Source: Taeniopygia guttata
Lineage: Eukaryota > Chordata > Aves > Passeriformes > Estrildidae
Assembly: GCF_048771995.1 (NCBI RefSeq)
Contig: NC_133033.1
Coordinates: 5,394,501 to 5,458,500 of the forward strand
Reading direction: 5' to 3'
Length of the DNA stretch: 64,000 bases
How positions within the stretch are numbered: position 1 is the stretch's first letter; each line of letters begins with the position of its first letter. Under the pieces are notes generated by a model, which did not search any database, had not been told where the DNA came from, and worked only from the letters and a program-made list of their open reading frames with translations. The position numbers were made by a program, and so were the translations under genes. Below are positions 47,101-58,850 of the stretch, piece by piece.

Positions 47101-49985
47101 ACTTAACTCCCCGCTATTTTTAACCTATTATTCCAGTTGGATTAGGTGTAAATAGACTGACAAATATAAACCTGTCTTATCCTTCTTTCAGACTGGGATG
47201 CTGTGCTAAGAAACAGCCAAAAAAAAGCTGATCCTACAAAGAATTTGATATAAATAGAAAATCTACAGCAGTGTGCTAGGGGAGGTCTTTATTTAAGTGA
47301 AGTCCATCGTTTTGATGAATGGTTATTCCTTCATTCCAGAATGGTTGTTAGTTTATTCCTGCTTCAAAGCTTTGCAACCAGACTTAGGAACTTGCTCTTA
47401 AAGAAAAATCTATGGGAAGACTACAAAATGTAGGAGATGTTTATAGCTCTGCATCCTAGCTGTCAACTTTAGTTACAGAACAAAGACTTCACAACTGTAA
47501 CAAAAGTTTTAATTTAATATTCTGAGTTTGGTGTGCTTGACTGGAGAGTACTTGAATCCCTGAAGAGGTATTTCAGTGAATTTTTGGATGCCTAAATCAG
47601 TAAATGAAAGTTTTCTGATGCTCAAAGGACTTCTGCAGTTCCAAAGCCTGGCTTCTGCACAACACTAGATCTCACTTTTGATTAGCACTAAACACGGCAT
47701 GTGGCCATATAATCACTGTATTTTCTCTGTATTTTCTGTATTTTTTGGTACACATAATACAACCACGCCTGGAGTTAATTTAAAGTGGCTTAATGCTTAT
47801 TTAAATTATAGTAGTTATAAAAAAAAAACCCAAACCCAACCACCACCACCAAACATTTGAGTGTTAGAGAGGAGAAAGTATCCTTTGTTTCTCTGATATA
47901 AAGCCTCATTTTAGACCTAGTGCAGAAGTTTGCAATTGCAGTCACATGGCTGGTGAATGGCCCCAGGTGGCAAAAGCAGGGCTCCTTTCATTTTTCTGGT
48001 GTTTGTTCTATACTCAGCTCAGTTTTGACCCACAATGCTGATCTTCCTCTCCACCCCAGCAGTTCCCTTGACATGGGCTTCTGACAGTTCCTGAAAGGCC
48101 ACTGTGCCCTGCAGATCCCTCTCCTGTTGTTAGATTTGTTAGATCTGCCACACTCAGTAGTTCATTTAACACCCAAGTGCTTAACCTTCCATTTAAATCC
48201 CCAAGTATTTTCAAGTCTTGTGGCTTTGCACATGCTTAATGTCTGACTAGCACTAGTGGGGTTTTCTTTATCCAAAATGCAAGTGGAGATACCTTGCAGA
48301 AAACCAGGAAGAAGCTACCTTTGATTTTCAGCCACTTGTTAGTAAAATTCTGTACTTAGAATTGACACAATGTAAGAAACCTTCCTGCGTGCTACAGAAG
48401 TGTCTGGGATTTTTAAATGGACTTTTAAAATTAGTAAATCTTACTCTATAGCTTGGTAACTGTGAACCTAAAGTGAGGGAGCTGTTCCTATGGAAGATAA
48501 ACCAGAGCACCTTCCTAGAGCTGTCCTTTCTCCACTCTTTAAACACAGCAACAGTGATGGCAGTGAAGAACTGTCCCCTGTGAAATGCCTGTTTGGGATG
48601 CTAATCTGTTCACTCAGCCAGCTGATCCTCCTTACACATAAAGCTTGCTTGTCACTTGTGTGCCTCAATCCAATACAAGCTGCTCCTTCTCTAGAGTGTC
48701 TTAGATTCTGACGGTATTCAAGCTAAAACTGTTAGCTTTCTTCCACATTTTCTATTGCTTTCCTTGCAGTGTGTTATGAAGATATTATGCCTGTATGGAC
48801 TCTGAACACAAAGCTATTAGTAGTAATTGGATGCTGCTATAAACTTAGAAACTAAGCTTTAACATTATCTAGAATAGTTGGAAATACTTTTTTTTTGCTG
48901 AGAAAAATAGAGGAGCAGAGTCCCAACATTATACTGACCCTAATTAGCAAAGAGCTTGCCATTCTTTCTATCTAATCTAAAAGAAATACAATACATTTTT
49001 CTGCTTAGCTACCTTCTTTAAATATTTCAATGATCATATTTATTATTTTGTCAGTACAATATAATTTAAAAAACTTCTTGCAAATGTGTTTGCAGGCAGG
49101 GTTTGCTGCTGAAGGTGCAGAATCCGGCACACCTTTCAATGACATAAACTTGTTAGAAAAGGTATGTTGTCTTTTCACTAGTAAAACTACTTACCTAGCT
49201 TGCTTTCCTCACGTCACTAGTCCAAAATACACACCGTAGAGTGGTTTTACTCTTCCTGTAGCCACAGGAAGGCCACAGCTGGAGAGAGAAACTGAATCAA
49301 GTATGAACAACCAGCATTACTAACAGTGTCATTTTAGAAGTATGGCTTTGTTAACTTAGCAGCTGACAAAGATTTAAGTCACTCAGGAATTCCAGAGAGC
49401 AAGAACTGGAATACTAAATGGCTGTTTAGGAAGATCCCTGCCCATTGTCCTGTGCACAGAGAGGTTAAAAAGTAATATAGACACTGTCCTTCAAAGCTCA
49501 GGATAATGACACCAGCATTGCAAATCTTCTTGGGTGTGAGCAGGAATCTCAAGGTCAAAATCTGTTCCCTGGTATCCTACTTGGCAGGGATCTGCTTGTC
49601 TGCTTACCCACCTGTCTAGGGTATTGTAAATGATAGATAATCCGTTCACCTGCCATGGCTGCTCTCTGTCCACTACAGGCTGGGGACTATGTAAGAAAAT
49701 AAACCCCAGCAATATACATATATAAAAACATTGAGACTGAAGCTCATTTAATTTCAGGTTAGTGATCTTGCTACTCTCACGTGTTAAAATTTAACTTTCT
49801 ACAGATATCTAAGACTCAATTTGAGTAACATTTAGCTCCAGTTTGAATTCCAGTCTATGTGCATTCTGTCCTTTGTGACTAACACTGTGAAATCTTATTT
49901 CCTACAGGATTGGAATGACTATGATGAAAAAACAAAGGAATCTGTTGGAATCTATGAAGTTACCCATAAATTTGTAAAATGCTGA
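44197..49985 (+). CDS. CZIB: CXXC motif-containing zinc-binding protein (C1orf123), 8 exons, complete
   Basis: Small conserved eukaryotic protein with a two-CXXC zinc site; its cellular role is poorly defined. Exons 44197-44202, 44401-44484, 44573-44629, 45324-45405, 45886-45917, 46384-46461, 49096-49161 and 49908-49985 join to 160 residues plus TGA, the human length. The zinc ligands are C33/C36 in KCGNC and C67/C70 in KCKLC. Other anchors are GEDFRWYLK, KTIVEFECRGLEPVDFQPQ and the end VGIYEVTHKFVKC. Exon 1 supplies only Met-Gly; the start is fixed by GCGGCCATGG and the donor gtaggt. Introns 1 and 2 are GC-rich and short (198 and 88 bp). It shares the MAGOH strand and converges on CPT2. Confidence 0.97.
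44220..44355. repeat. GC-rich minisatellite (37-38 bp unit) in CZIB intron 1
   Basis: Three full units (44220-44256, 44257-44294, 44295-44332) and a partial fourth, each beginning CCGGAGCCCCGCGGGC and carrying a G-rich GTGGGGCAGGGG half. It fills most of the 198-bp intron. The first unit is one base shorter than the next two. Confidence 0.92.
44489..44512 (+). repeat. GGGGCC hexanucleotide, 4 copies, in CZIB intron 2
   Basis: Four perfect GGGGCC units starting four bases after the exon 2 boundary (donor gtgcgg at 44485). Four G-runs separated by CC fit a G-quadruplex on the transcript strand. The intron is only 88 nt long. Confidence 0.95.
46131..46168. repeat. AT dinucleotide microsatellite
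   Basis: About 12 uninterrupted AT units in CZIB intron 5. Confidence 0.9.
46462..49095 (+). other. CZIB: CZIB intron 6, 2.6 kb
   Basis: The largest CZIB intron. It contains A-rich runs near 46610-46640 and 47820-47850 and no recognised element. Confidence 0.65.
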
Positions 49986-50113
49986 AGTTCATACACCTAA
50001 CAAATTATTATATGGTTATATGGTTATTGATGGAGGAGCTGTAAACATCAGATATGCAGCTTCCTTGGAGTTACTTTTTTTACATGGCTGCACTTCAAAA
50101 ATGGATACCTAAG

Positions 50114-50235
50114 TTCACAGAATCCTTTAAGTTGGAAGTGATCTCCAAGACTGAGTTCAACCTTTGACCGACATCCCTGAGTTGTACTTTCTGTCCCCAG
50201 CATGCCCTAATAAAATATTTCCCATGGAGCACTTG
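50114..50235 (-). mobile_element. CR1 LINE 3'-end fragment, minus orientation, in the CZIB 3' flank
   Basis: TTCACAGAATCCTTTAAGTT, then GGAAGTGATCTCCAAGACTG and TTCAACCTTTGACCGACAT, reads as the reverse complement of an avian CR1 3' terminus (typical CACAGAATCATTTAGGTTGG then AGACCTCCAAGATC). It is diverged and short, starting about 130 bp after the CZIB stop. The right boundary is uncertain. Confidence 0.7.
50209..50214 (+). terminator. CZIB: Candidate CZIB poly(A) signal
   Basis: AATAAA 224 bp after the CZIB stop, at the far end of the CR1-like stretch. It is the first canonical signal downstream of the stop on this strand that I found. Confidence 0.55.
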
Positions 50236-52093
50236 GAGATGGCCTCAGTACAAACTGAAAATAGTACATATTGACTGAACTGTGCCATGTCCTTGATGCT
50301 GTGGGGTTTTGGAATTACATGGTTGTGGTGGACTGTAGCTTAGCTAATGGATTGACTAACTGCTTACACAACTTACAGCCTTAAAGGTTTTAATAGTTGG
50401 TCACCAGGAATTACCTATATTTGATTGTGTAACATAAGCAAACAAAGTCTTCCCACTCACCACTCCTTATCATGAGGAAATGGCTACAACCATTAGTAAA
50501 GGCACTGTGGTAACTCTTTAAGGAAACAGCTACACCTTTTAAGCAGCTTTCTGCCACTTCAGGTAAAGACTGAGGCGAGTTTCCTGAGAACACTTAGTAC
50601 GCTTGACTGCTGCTGACATTTACTCAGTTACAGTCCTCTGAAAAACAAGTTATTTTTCCAAGCATGTCATTAAGTAAACCTAATTTTTAGGTGAAGATAG
50701 ACCTTGTACTCCTTGGTGAGTGCACTCACAGTCTTGCCAGCTGTTCTCATGTTTCACAACAAACTCCAAAGGAAAAAAAAAAAAAAAGCCCAGCCAATCT
50801 TTAGTGAATTTTATTCAGACTTTTGGTCTGATTATTGTTTTCTAATCCATTATTTCCTGTGTCTTCCCAAGTTATCACTTTCCTTTCTTTGTTTATGCTG
50901 AGTTTTAAAGTAGGTTTTAAAATAACTGCTTTTCAGCTGAAAACTAGAACAGCACATTACAAGAGCAAAGCCTTCAGGCTTACATATGAAAGGCTTTCCC
51001 CTGGTAGCACTTTTATTTCATACTTCCAGGACAGGGTATTGCTTACACTTACTGTGCTAAATTAAAAAGACCCTGGGAGCCCCTGGAAGCTGAGATACCC
51101 AAAGGAAGAGCAAAGGGAAGTAGTTTCTGAGCCTCTGAACCTGATCTGTCACATCCAACCACTGTGCTCAGACTTTCCTGTTCTGCTGATACATTTGGCT
51201 GTCCGGGCCAGTTTAGTTTTACAGAGATCACAGAAGTCAACACCACTGTGCAATCCAGCTCCACAGAAAGACTTGGCCTCCCAGAATAAAAAGAGTGGAA
51301 ATTAAGAGGGTAAATGGCAGGAATTCAAGATCTACATACCAGACAGAGTGCAGAATACTTGCAGCAGTTTTCTTTCCAACCTTTGTAAGAAACATGAGCT
51401 ATTGATAAGGGGTCTTCCCATGCTGTATGATTTAGGTATGGCAATAAAATAACTTTGTGATTATTAATAGGCAGCTTTATTAAAATACAGTCTTTTCCAG
51501 TCAGTTTAACAACCCAGTTGGTGACTGCAGGTTTCTTAAAGCCTCCCACTTCATTTTTTGTGTCTCTAAAAGCTGTTATAGTGGAAAGGCTTCAAGCAGT
51601 TGAGGCACAGTCAGTTCTGATATAAATTCAAGTATAAATAGATAAGTTAGTAAGCAAGCTTACTGCAAGAGTGCACATGGAACCACTCTTCTATGTTTAA
51701 AATTATTGCATATACTTTTTTTAAAACAAACATTTCAAGAGTGGTATCACATTACTGTAGACTGTCCGAACACTCGTGGAACAGAGGTGTTCCAAGTTCA
51801 TTAACTCAATAAAATGCTTATTTTAGATCATGTGTTTTAAGAACACATGGATCTGTTACTTAATTTGACATAGTTAATGTCTGTATTTCCTGAAATGCAT
51901 TCAAGGTCTGTAATTGATTCCTTTGAAAGAGAGAGAAATATCCTAGTGAATCCAACAGTATTCAAGGCCAATGATGATACATGAAGCCAGTTAGGCTGGG
52001 CAGTCTCATCCATGCTGAACACTGATTAGTATGTCAATTAGACATAATCTGCATTTTGTTCTGCAATTGTAAAGTATTCCAATGTCTTTATGT
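50236..52093. other. CZIB-CPT2 convergent spacer with presumed CPT2 3' UTR
   Basis: The two genes converge here. Candidate minus-strand poly(A) signals for CPT2 appear as TTTATT at 51476-51481 and 51012-51017. A 15-A run lies near 50773-50787. No other gene is seen. Confidence 0.55.
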
Positions 52094-55000
52094 CTAACTA
52101 CCAATTTTCTTGCCCTTTAAAACATTAAAGATATCTTCTAGTGATTTATATATACACTGAAGGAATTCTTTACCATTCCTAGCTGGGTAAGAGGAAACAT
52201 TACAACCTATCCAGTCATCTTGTACCTGATACCCTACTCCAAAGCCATCAGACACCACGGGGCCAAAGCCTCCTAACTGCACAGCCGGGCTCACCAAGGT
52301 GCTGGTGGAAATGATGTTGTGATTGAGGCGAGCGTAGGCTTGGTCTTGATAGAAATCCGGCAGCGCCAGCCCCTTGGCCAAGGCCAGGTAGCGCAGGCTG
52401 AAGAGGTGCCGGTCAAAGCCCTGGCCTGGAGAAAGAAAATAACAGTGTGAGAGAGGTGCCTGACTTCTGTGGGAAGTAAACTCACCTCAGCCACGAGAGA
52501 GGAGGGCTTTAAACTGGAGTTTATTTTTGTGCTGATACGAAATATTTTTCAGACTTTTCAGGCCCACGTCCTAGGAGAACAGGGCCTGCATGTTTTACTG
52601 CAAGGCTCAACAGGAGCAGGAGAGTACACAAAAGTGCAGTGTTAACAGACAATTTTAACAATACACCACATTCTTTGATTAACTGTTTACCTGAACATAG
52701 CCAAGTTGTTTAATGCAGAAAAAGCCTTTCCTAAGATTTATGAATCTAAAGAGGAAGAACATCTTGCACCAACAAAAGGAGGCAAATTTTAGACTCTATG
52801 GGATAATATCCAACAGTCAGTTTTACTGCTGTCAATGTTTCTGAGAAAGACAGTTCAAAAGAAAGCATTTACAAAAATGCCAGGAGTAACACGTGTGACA
52901 CGGCCAAAAAGTGCATTTGATTTGGAAGTTGTTAAAGCCTTTATCCCCTGCAGAGATAAGACAGTACCTCCTCAGACTTAAGCCAAAGTTCTTGTTCAAC
53001 GTGCATTAAATAAATCTTCAAATAGTCCAACTGCTCTACGGACAAAAAGTAAAGTATAAAAATTCTCAACACAGGAAAGGTGCTGTGGGAAGCACAGAGG
53101 CACTCCTCTCTATCAGGAAATGGGTGAGAATGAGGGAATGTACTTTAAACTGTAGCCTTCTGCTACTGTTTTTGTCAGGTTTACATTAGACATCCATCAG
53201 CATTAAAATACTGAGTTGTAAATATTTACAGCAATGTTACTAGACATTTTAGTGCAAAAGGAACAGTGTTTGATGATTCCTACTTACCCATAGCAGCCTC
53301 TTTCGTCAAACGGCCATGGTACTTGGAGCACTCCACTATCAGATTCTGCAGCTCCTCTGTGCTGTGTTTGGAGAGTCCCTTGACAAAGGCTTCAGAGCAT
53401 TTCTTGGTGTGCACAGAGGCAGGACGAATGGTTTCTGTACGGCCGTGCTTGAAAGCTGCAGTGCTGCAAGATTCGTACGTGGCAACAGTCTGGTCGTACT
53501 GGCGAAGGAAAGCCATCTGGAAGGCCAGCTGAGCCACAGCATCTGGGCTCACCTTCTTCTGCTTTAGAAGCTCCTTGCCCCCTTCTTGGAACTGAATCAT
53601 GTTAAGAGACAGTGATTCTATAGTGGCATCAAACTTCTGTTTGGCTTTGGTAATCCCTGCTTTTAAGGCATCGTTCAGCTTAAAGTCAAGTTTCTGCACT
53701 GCTCTGGAAGAGTCAACTGCAGCAGGCTGGGACTGGGGGCTGATGGCTGGTGTCTTGGTGCTGTCTTTAAAAACCTCATTCTGGAACCTGAGCACAGCCA
53801 CACCATCTCCCCAGGAATGTTCAAAATTAATTCCTGCAGTGCCATCCTTAGCTATGATAAGATTAAAAGATTTGTCATACCAGCGGTTTGCAGCGTCTCC
53901 ATGCAACATAGTGTGGGACAAGTGCACTAAGTCTTTAATGGGAAAATCATCTAAACTTAAACAAAACATGGCAGAGTCTACTTTTTGAAGAGCTTCTTCA
54001 TTACCATTGTCCAGTAGATGCTTCCTCAGCAATGCCCATGTATCTCGGTTTTCACTGGTTAGGTAGCCAAGAGGGAAGGCCGGGGCCGGACTGTTGTCAC
54101 TAAGGATGTATTTCAAGTGTGCTTGTATTTCTGAGGGTTTCAACATGTTTCCATCTCTATCAATAACATCAAACACATAAAAATTTCCATTTCTCAACAC
54201 TAATAAATGTTTTGCCTTTTCATCTGTATAAAGCTCATCTTTGTTGAGCTTAGGAATCCGTGTAGAATTGAAAAGTCTGAAGTACTGAGACATATCTAGG
54301 GGGTAAGCATTGACCATGTAGGCACCAAACCAAGAAATCGAAGAAGGCACAAATCGGATAATTTTTTTAAAGATCTCAGTGTCACTTTTTTCTGGATTGA
54401 GGTGAAAAACCTCTGGTTCAAGGTAACCAGCCCTGAAGGTCTTCATAAAACGTATGGCAGAAACAGTCATGTTCGTAGCTCGTGTGAGCTGATCATTGTA
54501 TTCTGATTTCGGATCAGGATTAAAAGACATAAATGGATTAAAATTCAAAAGAATAGGCTCACGTGCTTTTAGGTACATGTCAAACCAGGGACCTAAAAAT
54601 TGAGAGAAAGAGGTCAGAACATAAAATCAGCTTCCTGAGTCAGACAAGAGGGTTGTGTAGTCCAACAGGGATCATGAATAAACACACACTAAAATGCCTT
54701 TAAACAAGACAAACATATGACATAACTCACCCGAGGCTTCTCCAAACCCCCATTATTAAGAAGGATAGTGTTGGCTAATCATAAAAATACTCAGTTTGGA
54801 ATAATCCATTTAAGGGTGTCCATATCATTAGCAACAAAGGCCAACTCCCTGTTTTCTTTATGGCTCAATGATAAACCTTAACTGCCAGGACATATAGTGC
54901 AGCTCCCCAGCTCTGTTTTGGTGCACGCCTCACATTTAGAGTGGTTCATGCCTTTACCTACTCTTAAACGATTAATTTCTACAACTCCCTGTCACTGAGT

Positions 55001-57321
55001 GCATCTTGCTGAGGTTAAAAGGCTGAACCTTCTACGTGTAGGAAGTTCCAGAGGCTAAGTTACAACTTTAACTACAGGTTCTCAGTGATGGGTAAGCAAC
55101 ACTCATCTACAGTTTTAAAACCACATCTGACATCAACATGTAGCCTTTTAATGCCAGGGTGGAGACAGCTCTACATTCTTTCAGAAACCAATTTCAAGAG
55201 GAACAGGTCTTTCATGATGCAAAAAGAAGAAAATTAACTGAACAAAAAGCAATACAGACACCCCACCATTCACAGGCAAAAAGCAGTGTACTGGTTAGCA
55301 CTGTTGAACAACATAAAGACACCACTTAAAAGACAAGATGTTGTTCAAAGTGAATGGAAAGTAAAATACAACAAACCAAACAGCAGCCTTTGTGAAATAA
55401 TCTGGTATTCTCTACAGACTGAGTGGCAGCTAACATCTTAACAGGCAGTGTGAACATAAGGGACAGAAGTGCATTCACTGGGCAACATGGAAACTTCTAC
55501 TTCCATAGTGACTACTTCCATCTCTGCTGCTATTGAATACTTTCATGAGCAGACACTTGTATGTGGAAGCAATAATAAAGTGGAATAATCAAAAGTAATA
55601 ATCATCTATACACAAGCTCTCCCTCCCCTGATTTTTTCTATTTATTCTCACGTTCCTATTTCTGTCACTCTTTTTCTTTGGCTCTTTAAAAGAATATAGT
55701 TTTGTAGTTTTAAGGGCTTTTAAGTCGTGAGTACTGACCACTTCTGCCTCCCTAATTTGGTTATATTCTGTGACCCCTCCTCTCCCTCAAAGTTTAGTTT
55801 TCTTGATAAATAACATGGAATTATTTGGAAATGATTGCTTCAGTTTCCTTAAGGTAAGTGCTAGATAAGCTCCTCTTTTAATCTAAACCCTATAAACTCA
55901 TGAAAAAATACCACTGTTCCAGTATCTATCTACCCAGAATTCTGGTAGAATAGATGAAATTAGATAATGAGCATTCTTCTTTCTACAGCCTCTGAAATTG
56001 CTCAAATACAGCCACAGAGAGCGTTCACAGCAGGTTATTCCACGTTTCTGGGCTACTTAAAGCTTCAGCTTATTATATTTATGGCATTATGAACAGTTAC
56101 AAAGTATGATGATCTACAGACCTGTCCTACACCCAGCAGAACAACATACCTGTGATGTAACTTGTATGCTTATTCTGATTGTCCTGAGCAACCAGTTGCT
56201 CATGCAGCTCTCTTCCAATCCCCTTTTCAAAGGCATGAGCAAGTTCTTCTGTTTTCCTACAACAATCAAGAAAAGTGCCAACATGCTGTCAAAAGTCACA
56301 CTTCTTATGTTAACACTTGGCTTTGAAGCAGAACGTGACACTGCAATGTGTGTTTGTCCATACCTGAACTGGTCGGCATTTAAAAGCGGTTTCTGGGCAT
56401 TCAGGTATCTCGTAATTGTATCTTCTAGCTTGGGAATTGGTAGTCTGAAGGAAGTGGAACACAGATGTACACTTGATGAGCAAGGGTATGAGTGAAGCCT
56501 GTGTTTCTTACACAGTCATCTCTCTTTGCCTCCTTTCTTCCATATCCTTCCTTATACTATTATATATATTATACATACAAACATATTAAACACATACTAT
56601 ACAGTACATACTGTTATATAAAAATCTGACTAATACTTACGCACATTATACTAATGTCTCATAAGTTTCTTGTGGAATAAGTTAAGCAACTAGCTGGACA
56701 CCATAATGTTCTTGGGAAATAAGGCGGAAACCCAAACTGTCTTTTTACAAAAGCACTGCAGTGATGGGAGCTAATCCCTTACAGGACATAGAGTGACAGG
56801 AGCCGCTGCTAGGAGAGGCAGCTCTGTAGAAGGAAGAGCTCAGTTGCCAGCCCTGTTCGAGCTACCTCCTCACAGCTGGGTGCTGGACATCTCTTTCTCA
56901 CAAATTTCCTATTCGGTATCTTTATCAACTTCCTCTGAGCCCGAGTTTTGTTTCCTATAGCACAATCCCGTTACACTCACGGGGTCTGGGCGCCAGGGGG
57001 ATGTTTCGGTAGCAGGCTTGTAACCGGTTACGCTGGCACTTGGAAAGCCGAGCCCGCTCCTCTGCGGACCGCTCGCACAGGGCGAGCCGCGCACCGCCGT
57101 GCCCAGGGCGGACGTTCCCTCTGCCCTCTCCTCACAGCGGACACCCCGCGCCGCCGCCGCGCCCTGCCGCGTTCCCCGGAGCGGCGGGCCCCGCCGTACC
57201 TGGGCAGGCTCTTCTGGTAGTGCATGGTGGGCACGATGCTGCGGTGCAGGAACTCGGCGGCGCCCGCGCCGCTGTAGCCGCGCCGCCCCGGAGCCGCCCT
57301 CAGCAGCTGCCGCGCCGCCAT
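52094..57321 (-). CDS. CPT2: Carnitine O-palmitoyltransferase 2, mitochondrial, 5 exons, complete
   Basis: Inner-membrane enzyme that turns imported long-chain acylcarnitine back into acyl-CoA for beta-oxidation. Exons in transcript order: 57321-57200, 56444-56364, 56256-56150, 54592-53288 and 52425-52094. They join in phase to 648 residues plus TAG, ten fewer than human, mostly through a shorter leader. The arginine-rich N-terminus [18 protein letters not shown] looks like a mitochondrial targeting sequence. Family landmarks are [35 protein letters not shown], the catalytic histidine in FEHSWGDGV (about residue 362, equivalent to human H372) and [20 protein letters not shown] near the end. 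Exon 4 is 1,305 bp and carries most of the protein, as in human. No frame break remains after splicing. Confidence 0.98.
54593..56149 (-). other. CPT2: CPT2 intron 3, 1.6 kb
   Basis: Intron between exons 3 and 4. No repeats or exon-like segments were recognised. Confidence 0.65.
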
Positions 57322-57550
57322 GATGGGGTCAGGCCCGCGCGGAGCTCCGCCCGCCGCGCCCGGAGCTCCGCCCGCCGCGCCCGGAGCTCCGCCCGCCGCG
57401 CCCGGGGCTCCGCCCGCCGCGCCCGGGGCTCCGCCCGCCGCGCCCGGGGCTCCGCCCGCCGCGCCCGGGGCCCCGCCCGCCGCGCCCGGGGCTCCGGGAA
57501 CGAGCGGAAAAAGCGAATCGATTTTCTGTTATTCCATTCCAACAGCCAAT
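56990..57550. promoter_or_regulatory. CPT2: CpG-island promoter of CPT2
   Basis: CpG-dense block over CPT2 exon 1 and its 5' flank. The flank holds the 21-bp GC-box array and, further out, a CCAAT box (57546-57550 on the plus strand) about 225 bp before the start codon. There is no TATA box at a suitable distance. The start region reads CCATCATGGCGGC on the minus strand. Confidence 0.7.
57341..57496. repeat. 21-bp GC-box minisatellite before CPT2
   Basis: Seven full 21-bp units (starts 57341, 57362, 57383, 57404, 57425, 57446, 57467) plus a partial eighth. Units begin GGAGCTCCGCCC or GGGGCTCCGCCC and end GCCGCGCCC. Every unit contains CCGCCC, a GC-box core for Sp/KLF factors. The array starts 20 bp upstream of the CPT2 start codon, so it is in the 5' UTR or core promoter. 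Confidence 0.95.
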
Positions 57551-58850
57551 GGGATACGTGGTGCTAAGGTAGCAAAGTTACCAGGGGCAGTTCAGCATCA
57601 GTCCTCTTACGTACACATTAATAAAGCGTTCTGATTCATTAATAAAATTTTCTGCAATCCTCTTGCTTTTCTGCAATCCACTTCTTTTTGTTTTATGTTC
57701 AACATACCGACTCTATGTATTTTTTATTTAATTTCCTCCAACTCCGTTTTTTTTTTCCTGTGTACGTATCCATATGTCCTACCAACTACACAGGATTGAG
57801 ATCCTGCCCCCCAAAAGAACAGTTTAATCTCTCCTCAGTTTTTTCCACTCATACATGAGCATGCAACAACAAACACTTGATCACCGTATAAAATGTAATA
57901 TTATAAACACACTACCGTGTTGTACTGTGAGGAATATTTTCCATAAAAACATTGAATAATCTCAGAATATACCAAAAACTACAGAAATGCTTTAATAAGA
58001 AAGCATGGCATGTGAATGGTTATGGTGGTGTATTTTTATCAGATGCTCACTAGCATAAAAATCATCAGCATTGGGATTGAATGTGGACACAGCAAAGGAA
58101 AGGAAAGCAATCCCTGTGGCTTAGTCTGATAATCCTCTGAAAGTAAATTGGCCCTACTCTAATCAACATAGTGGTTGGAAGAAAAGTGAAATCATTTCAC
58201 TTCCAAGATAATAAATGCCCAGTGACAGAAGGTGTCCTTGCATGTTCCAGTCTGTGGCTATTTCCGGTTTGATGCGTGTCTCTCATGCTGCTCATTCATC
58301 CTTTTTTTGGCAATGAAAACAAAAAAACCCAAGCCTGATTTAATTAATGAAGTCCAGTTTCACCTAGCTTGCCCTGCTGTGATAGTCCTGTTCTAAACGT
58401 TACCTGCTCTGCCCTTTGGGAAACTGCTCTGTTCCCTGTTTGAATGCTGGTTTGCAGGGTTGCCTTTCTGGGTTTGGGTGTCCAGACCCCAAACTGGGGA
58501 GGCTGAGGAATGCATCGCCTCTCCCCCACGAGTGTCACTTTGTTTTGAACTAGTCTTGTTTTAGAAATACTACTGCATTCTGTTCTAATTTTCCAGAGCC
58601 CCCTAATCTTCTTCCAGGCTCTTAATGATGTAGTTGATAATAGGATTGTTGGTATTAATTTGGAACAATAATGCCAGCTGCTTGCTTGCTGGCTATTGGC
58701 AGAAGGGTGACCTTGCAGGTCAGCTAAGCAGAACTGGAAGTGCTTTGATCTGATCTATACAGAGCCAGATCTGTGCACCCGAACAAGAGGAGCGAGTGAA
58801 TTCTCTCCCCATGGGATGCTGATTCTTCTCCAAAGAGCAGGCAGGACAGC
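57551..58850. other. CPT2-SLC1A7 head-to-head spacer
   Basis: About 1.3 kb between the CPT2 promoter and the SLC1A7 start codon. It is AT-rich, without a CpG island at the SLC1A7 end and without a clear TATA box. It presumably contains the SLC1A7 promoter or 5' UTR. No repeat is recognised. Confidence 0.5.

Noticed and set aside
57040-57567. Plus-strand 175-residue open frame over CPT2 exon 1 and the 21-bp array
   Set aside because: It is antisense to a confirmed exon plus the repeat array. Arg/Ala/Pro-rich low complexity only.
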